This document shows positions 5,754-9,862 of a DNA stretch of 9,862 nt, one piece after another. The stretch comes from Phycisphaerales bacterium (GTDB lineage Bacteria > Planctomycetota > Phycisphaerae > Phycisphaerales > UBA1924): contig JAIEQQ010000163.1 of assembly GCA_019747615.1 (NCBI GenBank), positions 1 through 9,862 on the forward strand, given 5' to 3'. A program made the translations under genes and the position numbers. The notes under the pieces are model-generated. The model was not told where the DNA came from and did not search any database. It saw nothing but the letters and a program-made list of their open reading frames with translations. How positions within the stretch are numbered: the stretch's first letter is position 1; each line of letters begins with the position of its first letter.

Positions 5754-6601
5754 AACTCCGCGCACGGGCGTTCACAGTCATCGAACTGCTGGTCGTGATC
5801 GGCGTCGTGTCGCTGCTGGTGGGGATTCTCGTGCCCTCGCTCGCCGCGGCCAGGGACAGCGCTCGCAGCGTGAAGTGCTCGTCGAATCTGCGGCAGATGG
5901 GCATCGCTTGGACGGCGTACGCCCAGGATCATCGCGATCGCGTGATGCCTCTGGCGTATTGGAGCGCCGGCGACATCGGCACCGGGCCGCAGGTCTTCTG
6001 GTGGGGCACGCACGGATCGCCCACGACCGCCCCGGATTTCTCGCGCGGCTTCCTCGCGCCGTATCTCAGCGATGGGCTGCACGAGGGGTCGGTCTTCGAG
6101 TGCCCGAGCCAAGCGTGGGGGACCTATCGCCCGCAGGGACCGTCGCGATCGATCACCAGCACATACGGCTACAACGGGTATTTCCTGAGCCCCGCCAAAA
6201 CGCCCGGCTGGGGCGATGGCATCGGGCACCGGCCTTGGCAGCGGCTCGCGTCGATTCAGATGCCCACGTCGCTGCTGGTGTTCGCCGACACACTTCTGCC
6301 CAGCGCTGGCGCTGCGCTGCCGGGGAACACCGCTCTGCTCGATCCGCCGCTGCTATTTGATGCCGGCTCGTGGCGCGAGAACCCGAGCCCGACCAGCGCG
6401 TTCCGGCACGAGCGTCGCGGCCCCGGGTCTCTCGGCGCGTGCGTCAGCGTGTTTGCCGATGGTCATGTGGCCAGATCGCGAGCGAGCGCCGAGTGGCTCG
6501 TGAACATCTCGCAAGGTGTGGGGTCGATCTCGGGCGTTGATGGCATGTCGCCGGGATACGTGCCGGATTGGCAGCTCTGGCGAGCCCGCGCAGTACCCTG
6601 A
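5750..6601 (+). CDS. Pseudopilin-like protein with prepilin N-terminal cleavage/methylation motif (283 aa)
   Basis: The N-terminus KLRARAFTVIELLVVIGVV is a class III prepilin signal: a short basic leader, cleavage before Phe8, Glu at position +5 after cleavage, and a long hydrophobic helix to about residue 30. SSNLRQMGIAWTAYAQDH follows, typical of the planctomycete/verrucomicrobial 'H-X9-DG' pseudopilin-like family. The family's C-terminal motif is present but stretched: His410-equivalent in FRHERR is separated from ADGH by about 16 residues rather than 9. Such proteins are exported by a prepilin peptidase route and sit in the envelope; individual functions are mostly unknown. The start codon overlaps the beta-propeller stop (ATGA), with AAGGGGG 7 bases upstream, so translation is probably coupled and the gene is under the same B12 riboswitch. 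Its stop codon lies inside an inverted repeat at 6596-6631. The family call is firm; a role in B12 uptake is only by association. Confidence 0.88.
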   Translation: MKLRARAFTVIELLVVIGVVSLLVGILVPSLAAARDSARSVKCSSNLRQMGIAWTAYAQDHRDRVMPLAYWSAGDIGTGPQVFWWGTHGSPTTAPDFSRGFLAPYLSDGLHEGSVFECPSQAWGTYRPQGPSRSITSTYGYNGYFLSPAKTPGWGDGIGHRPWQRLASIQMPTSLLVFADTLLPSAGAALPGNTALLDPPLLFDAGSWRENPSPTSAFRHERRGPGSLGACVSVFADGHVARSRASAEWLVNISQGVGSISGVDGMSPGYVPDWQLWRARAVP

Positions 6602-6631
6602 CAATCGCGCGTGCCGATGCGTGTGTCAGGG
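6596..6631 (+). terminator. Inverted repeat over the operon's stop codon (possible terminator)
   Basis: CCCTGACA (6596-6603) and TGTCAGGG (6624-6631) are perfect 8-base inverted repeats around a 20-base loop that can itself form a small CGC/GCG pair. The left arm contains the TGA of the pseudopilin gene. There is no U-tract after the right arm, so it may act as a Rho-type end, an mRNA-stabilising hairpin, or (being palindromic) a protein-binding site upstream of the gene at 6678. Confidence 0.4.
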
Positions 6632-6664
6632 CGTTGGTGGTCGCCCACAATGGCGGGCGGCGGT

Positions 6665-6672
6665 GCTAGTGT
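6665..6672 (+). promoter_or_regulatory. Putative -10 element (GCTAGTGT) of the 6678 gene
   Basis: GCTAGTGT fits GCTANNNT and ends 5 bases before ATG 6678, mirroring the GCTACCGT element before the GTG at 1664. No -35 is convincing. It suggests a separate, nearly leaderless transcript for this gene rather than read-through from the B12 operon. Confidence 0.35.
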
Positions 6673-6677
6673 TCGAG

Positions 6678-7625
6678 ATGATTGCAGGCTCTCTTCGCTC
6701 ATTGATGGTGCAACTGGTGGACTACGCAGGGCTCTTCCCGCCGGCGAAGTTGAGCATGCCCAAAGCGGTCGAGACGTTCGCGCGCCATCGCGATGGCAAG
6801 CACGCCTTCGGGCTCTCGCGGTTCATCGTCGCGTGCTCGAAGCTCGACGAGTTCGCCGAGGCGTCGGCCCGGCACCTGGCGCGGTTGCCCAGCACCGCCG
6901 ATGACGCGCCGCCGGAGCCTTGGACGATTTCGGTGCTGATCGACGGCAAGCTCGAGGACAATCTCGAGGCAATCGAGCGATTCAACAGCTCGCACGAAGC
7001 GGCGAACGGCAAGGGCCACAATCACGCGCACAACGCGGTGATCGATACCGTCGAGATCAAGGTTGCCAGCCCCGACACCGTCGAGTACGCCCTTGAGCGG
7101 CTGCCCGAGGAGCTCTACCCATTCTTTGAGATGCCCAGCGAGGGCGATCTTCGCGGATTCGCTGCGTGCCTGGCCGGGCGCGGCGCGGGCGCAAAGATCC
7201 GCACCGGCGGCGTGCAGGCCGAGATGATCCCCAGTGTCGAGATCGTCGCGGAGTTCATCGATGTCTTCAACGCTGCCGAGGTGCCGATCAAGGCCACCGC
7301 CGGGCTACACCACCCGCTGCGCGCCACGCACCCGCTCACGTACGAGGCGGGCTCGCCGACAGCGACGATGCACGGGTTCCTGAACGTCTTCCTCGGCGCG
7401 GCGCTGCTGCACTGCAACAAGATCAAGCGTGCCCAGCTTGTCGAGGTGCTGAGCGACACCAACCCCTCGTCGTTCAAGTTCAGCGATGAGTCGGCGGTCT
7501 GGAAGGGCAAGATCATCTCGACCGACGAGATCATGCAGGCCCGAGAGAACTTCGCGATCTGCTTCGGCTCGTGCTCATTTGACGATCCGATCAATGATCT
7601 CCGCGCGCTCGGTTATCTGGCCTGA
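6678..7625 (+). CDS. Conserved-looking soluble protein of unknown function (315 aa)
   Basis: I do not recognise a named family, though motifs such as DYAGLFPPA near the N-terminus look like those of hypothetical proteins in planctomycetes and other phyla. There is no signal peptide or membrane segment, so it is probably cytoplasmic. Likely conserved blocks are VDYAGLFPP (about 13-21), KIRTGG (173-178), KATAGLHHP (205-213) and MHGFLNVF (231-238). Alternating strand/helix character and Lys/His-bearing loops at strand ends suggest a TIM-barrel-like enzyme with an active site formed by KIRTGG and KATAGLHH; this is inference. A His/Asn-rich insertion, GKGHNHAHN (about 113-121), breaks one region. 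The open frame extends far upstream, but ATG 6678 is chosen for the GCTAGTGT element 5 bases before it; GTG 6669 and ATG 6705 are alternatives and there is no Shine-Dalgarno. It stands alone between the B12 operon and the WXG100 cluster. Confidence 0.82.
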   Translation: MIAGSLRSLMVQLVDYAGLFPPAKLSMPKAVETFARHRDGKHAFGLSRFIVACSKLDEFAEASARHLARLPSTADDAPPEPWTISVLIDGKLEDNLEAIERFNSSHEAANGKGHNHAHNAVIDTVEIKVASPDTVEYALERLPEELYPFFEMPSEGDLRGFAACLAGRGAGAKIRTGGVQAEMIPSVEIVAEFIDVFNAAEVPIKATAGLHHPLRATHPLTYEAGSPTATMHGFLNVFLGAALLHCNKIKRAQLVEVLSDTNPSSFKFSDESAVWKGKIISTDEIMQARENFAICFGSCSFDDPINDLRALGYLA

Positions 7626-7786
7626 TTGAAGCGATCGCGTCCGCAACGCTCGCACAACGCGGCGGCGTCGGCATGTTCGGACTTCGTCAGTCGGTTCGGC
7701 GGCTTGAGTGCTGATCCTGGGTGTCGATTGTCGTCGGCTGGCGCGGCTGGGCATTCCGGCGCTTGTGTGACGTGAAGAAAGTCCGG

Positions 7787-7815
7787 TTGCGTTTTGCAGC
7801 CGCGGATGCCACACT
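7787..7815 (+). promoter_or_regulatory. Candidate promoter of the WXG100 gene cluster
   Basis: TTGCGT (7787-7792) and CACACT (7810-7815) are separated by exactly 17 bases and could form -35/-10 boxes giving a leader of about 80 bases. They lie in the 276-base gap 7626-7901, in which I see no gene, no clear terminator and no other signal. The boxes are only partial matches. Confidence 0.3.
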
Positions 7816-7901
7816 TGCGAATCGGGTGGTGGCTGGTCGGTTGGCGATGGCGGATCTGTGGCGGTCCAGCGCTCGATGTTCACTCACCCGCGGAGGCAGG
7901 C

Positions 7902-8174
7902 ATGTCCAAAGCGATCGTTGACCCGGCCGAGCTTCGGCGTTTTGCTCAGGATCTTCGACGATTCACCCAGAGCCTCGACGGCCAGATGCAGGTGCTCAAC
8001 AGCCGCCTCTCGGGCCTCAGCCAGACCTGGCGCGATCAGGAGCACATGAAGTTTGCTCAGGAGTTTGAGCAGACGATGCGCGTGCTGGCACGATTCAACG
8101 CCGCGGCGGCCGAGCACGTGCCCGTGCTGATCAAGAAAGCCGAGAAGATCGAGGAGTATCTGAATCAGCGGTAA
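7902..8174 (+). CDS. WXG100-like small helical protein, probable type VII-like secretion substrate (90 aa)
   Basis: GGAGG at 7892-7896, 5 bases before ATG 7902, fixes the start. The 90-residue length, the absence of a signal peptide and the helix-turn-helix pattern match WXG100 (EsxA/EsxB-like) proteins. Two amphipathic helices (about 8-40 and 45-85) flank a central turn with Trp43 in LSQTWRDQEHMKF. The classical WXG is WRD here; this variation occurs in distant members. Known WXG100 proteins form helical hairpin dimers and leave the cell through an FtsK/SpoIIIE-type ATPase machine. I see no clear C-terminal YxxxD/E export signal. It is first in a run of four tightly spaced genes, 48 bases before the next. 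A structural or chaperone role within the system is an alternative to being exported. Confidence 0.8.
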   Translation: MSKAIVDPAELRRFAQDLRRFTQSLDGQMQVLNSRLSGLSQTWRDQEHMKFAQEFEQTMRVLARFNAAAAEHVPVLIKKAEKIEEYLNQR

Positions 8175-8222
8175 CGCATCGGCGGCGCAGAATGCTGGAC
8201 CCGCAGCTCGTCACGAGGGATC

Positions 8223-9410
8223 ATGACACAACCGGCCAGGGTCAGTTCGATCGACGCGCTGCGAGAGTTTCGTCGCGCGCTCGAGCGATTCGCCACGGAG
8301 CTCGGCGGAGCGCTCTCGGAAGTTGACGCCACGGCGCAGCGCATGATGTCGTGGCTCTCGCACGATCAGCTCCCGTATTGGCAGCACCAGATCCGAGCCC
8401 GATCCGAGAAGCTCGCCCAGGCACGATCCAACCTGCTCCGCAAGCAACTCTCCAGCATGCAGGACGACCCGACGTGCATCGATGAGCGCAGGGCGGTCGA
8501 GCGGGCGAAGCAGGCGATCGAGGACGCCAACGCGAAGGTCCGGCTCGTGAAGAAGTGGCTGATGATGGTGGATAAGGAGTACACGCTGTATCGCGGCGCG
8601 ACCAGCGGTCTGTCGGACACGCATCAGCGGGATATTCCGGCGGCGTCGATACGTCTGGCCGCCATGGTGAAGCGATTGGAGGAATACGCCGCGATCGGTT
8701 CACAGCCGCCGACGCCCGGGGGTGGCTCGTCGAGCGAGCCCGAAGGCGAAGACGGCGAGGACATGGCGGGCATCGTCGCAGCGACCGAGGCGCTGGCCGA
8801 CATTGAGCACAGCGACGATACCGAAGCAGATGGCGAAGCCTTCGCCAAACTGCGACGCCTGTGTCCCAGCGAGAGTGCCCGCGCCGCAGCGCCGCGCGAC
8901 GACGGTCTCGTGCGTGCGTGGGCGGTTGCTGGCGGGACGCCGCCGCAAGGTGCGTCGCGCAGGGCGCATGCCCCGAGCGTCGTCGATGACGAAGAGGGCC
9001 TGGAGCACGCCGATCCCGACCGCGACGAGGGCGGCACGGGCTCGCTCACGACGTATCTCGGCGAATCGCCACGTGACGACGAGCGCGTCTCGCTTTCGCC
9101 GGGAGCGCTGGACGGGCGAGACTTGTTCCTCGCGAGGCTCGCGCCAGCGTTCAGCGGCGATACCGGCTGGTTCGTCGGCGGCGTCGAGTGGGTCGCGCAC
9201 GCCGACCCGGGCGTGGGTATCGTCAGTGTGAGCGTCGGCTGGCTTCGGGCGCGCCGCCCGGCGTTGAGTGAGCTCTTGCGACTGCCGCAAGGCTTCTTGG
9301 TCACGATCATGTCTGGTGCTGTCGGCGCGGTGCTCGATGAGTCTGACACACGCGTGGCCGGTGAAGTGGATGGCGGCGGCGCTTCGCGATCCGGAGGGAC
9401 TATGCAATGA
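8223..9410 (+). CDS. Coiled-coil protein with acidic linker and possible Imm33/DUF2185-like C-terminal domain (395 aa)
   Basis: GAGGGA stands just before ATG 8223. Residues 1-155 are a charged, mostly helical region (EFRRALERFATEL, QHQIRARSEKLAQARSNLL, ERRAVERAKQAIEDAN) resembling the helical N-terminal parts of proteins in WXG100/LXG neighbourhoods. Residues about 160-200 and 245-275 are Gly/Ser/Glu/Asp-rich, disordered-looking linkers. A compact domain follows at about 290-365. Its DTGWFVGGVEW (313 onward), GIVSVSVGW, LSELLRLPQGF pattern recalls the DSGW..F..G.E...I......L..P.G layout of the Imm33/DUF2185 immunity-associated family, from memory and not confirmed. No signal peptide or membrane helix is seen. 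Third-position GC stays high throughout, so I see no frameshift between the halves. It overlaps the next gene by ATGA, so expression is probably coupled. It could be an adaptor, a regulator or an immunity-type partner of the WXG100 system. Confidence 0.78.
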   Translation: MTQPARVSSIDALREFRRALERFATELGGALSEVDATAQRMMSWLSHDQLPYWQHQIRARSEKLAQARSNLLRKQLSSMQDDPTCIDERRAVERAKQAIEDANAKVRLVKKWLMMVDKEYTLYRGATSGLSDTHQRDIPAASIRLAAMVKRLEEYAAIGSQPPTPGGGSSSEPEGEDGEDMAGIVAATEALADIEHSDDTEADGEAFAKLRRLCPSESARAAAPRDDGLVRAWAVAGGTPPQGASRRAHAPSVVDDEEGLEHADPDRDEGGTGSLTTYLGESPRDDERVSLSPGALDGRDLFLARLAPAFSGDTGWFVGGVEWVAHADPGVGIVSVSVGWLRARRPALSELLRLPQGFLVTIMSGAVGAVLDESDTRVAGEVDGGGASRSGGTMQ

Positions 9411-9628
9411 GCCTGCAATCCTCGCAATCTCGGATGAAGGACGCCCTGAAGGAACTGCGCATCGCGTGGTACAAGGCCAAGGGCGAGTGGGACGACGGCG
9501 CGGCACGCAAACTCGAGGAGGACGTGCTGCTCCCGCTGGATGGAAAGATCACGGCCGCGATCGGAGCGATCGCGAGGCTCTCGGAAGTGCTGGATGCGGC
9601 CCGGAGGGATTGTGACAAAGCCGATTGA
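9407..9628 (+). CDS. Small charged helical protein of the WXG100 cluster (73 aa)
   Basis: GGAGGG at 9393-9398 lies 8 bases before ATG 9407, which overlaps the previous stop (ATGA). The protein is soluble and almost wholly helical. It has a Trp pair (AWYKAKGEWDD, about 20-30), then KLEEDVLLPLD and a long amphipathic helix AAIGAIARLSEVLDAARRDC. No family is recognised. Its size, helical hairpin look and position between a coiled-coil gene and a probable ATPase gene suggest a small partner or chaperone of the type VII-like system. It overlaps the following GTG start by 17 bases. Confidence 0.75.
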   Translation: MSLQSSQSRMKDALKELRIAWYKAKGEWDDGAARKLEEDVLLPLDGKITAAIGAIARLSEVLDAARRDCDKAD

Positions 9629-9862
9629 GAATGTGACCATCACTCCCGCACAGGCCAAGGGCCCTGCGAGCGCACCGGCGGTGCCCGCCGCGATCGTCGA
9701 AGGGCGTCTGAGCGGTCTGACGCGCGCGGTGCTGCGCGACCTGGCGCGCCTGGCCAGCGAGCGGGCCGCCAGCGAAGCCAGCACCCGGCGCACGATGGAG
9801 ACGACGCTCGCCTCGGCCGACGCGGAACTCACCGAGACCCTCGCCGCCACGCTCGCGGCCCT
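9612..9862 (+). CDS. Start of a gene (83+ codons), possibly an FtsK/SpoIIIE-type ATPase; runs off the right edge
   Basis: GGAGGG at 9603-9608 is placed 3 bases before GTG 9612, and an open frame runs to the window end. The visible protein begins with a Pro/Ala-rich segment to about residue 28, then a helical stretch LTRAVLRDLARLASERAASE that continues as a coiled coil. No catalytic domain is visible yet. Proteins with this kind of N-terminal coiled coil and this place in WXG100 clusters are often FtsK/SpoIIIE-domain ATPases, the motor of type VII-like secretion, so that is my guess from context. The gene itself is well supported by ribosome binding site, frame and packing; the product is not. 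Confidence 0.7.
   Translation, partial: MTKPIENVTITPAQAKGPASAPAVPAAIVEGRLSGLTRAVLRDLARLASERAASEASTRRTMETTLASADAELTETLAATLAA

Noticed and set aside
4521..5765. 414-aa minus-strand open frame
   Set aside because: It is antisense to the beta-propeller gene, in which PQQ-like blade motifs and dockerin loops are clear.
8820..9060. Possible frameshift joining two genes within 8223-9410
   Set aside because: The frame keeps high third-position GC and acidic linker composition throughout, and no stop or reading-frame switch is needed to explain it.
8624..9850. 408-aa minus-strand open frame over the right end
   Set aside because: It is antisense to three coupled plus-strand genes with GGAGG sites and ATGA overlaps; the product is Ser/Ala/Arg-rich without motifs.

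Overview
The window looks like chromosomal DNA of a GC-rich diderm bacterium, most probably a planctomycete of the Phycisphaerae type. The markers are a secreted protein with a PEP-CTERM-like C-terminal tail, a secreted beta-propeller protein with a dockerin-like end, a stand-alone pseudopilin of the 'H-X9-DG' kind, and WXG100-type genes in what should be a diderm. The taxonomic placement is inferred from gene content and style.

Layout. (1) 1-1034, minus: the N-terminal 344 residues of aspartyl-tRNA synthetase, running off the left edge. (2) 1126-1602, plus: a small four-helix membrane protein, divergent from aspS. (3) 1664-2512, plus: a tandem 6-pyruvoyl-tetrahydropterin synthase/QueD-type protein whose first domain has lost the zinc site. 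(4) 2588-6601: a cobalamin-riboswitch operon. A TATACT promoter lies just before a complete-looking B12 riboswitch (about 2603-2845). A 234-nt leader follows, then three genes: a secreted PEP-CTERM-like surface protein (3080-3928), a secreted PQQ-like beta-propeller with dockerin-like end (3993-5753), and a pseudopilin (5750-6601, ATGA overlap). (5) 6678-7625: a conserved-looking soluble protein of unknown function. (6) 7902 to the right edge: four tightly packed genes starting with a WXG100-like protein. They continue with a coiled-coil protein with a possible Imm33/DUF2185-like C-terminal domain, a 73-residue coiled-coil protein, and the start of a gene that may encode the FtsK/SpoIIIE-type ATPase of a type VII-like system.

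The most interesting unit is region 4. A B12 riboswitch drives no transporter or biosynthetic enzyme here, but a set of envelope proteins, one of them a secreted beta-propeller. In gut Bacteroides the B12-capturing surface protein BtuG is also a beta-propeller under cobalamin-riboswitch control, so this may be an independent surface B12-capture system. That function is inference.

A second cross-cutting signal is a GCTANNNT-like -10 element 5-7 bases before the start codon of several housekeeping-type genes that lack a Shine-Dalgarno sequence, suggesting leaderless transcripts. The secretion and B12-operon genes instead have clear GGAGG-type ribosome binding sites. No tRNA, rRNA, CRISPR array or insertion sequence was recognised.
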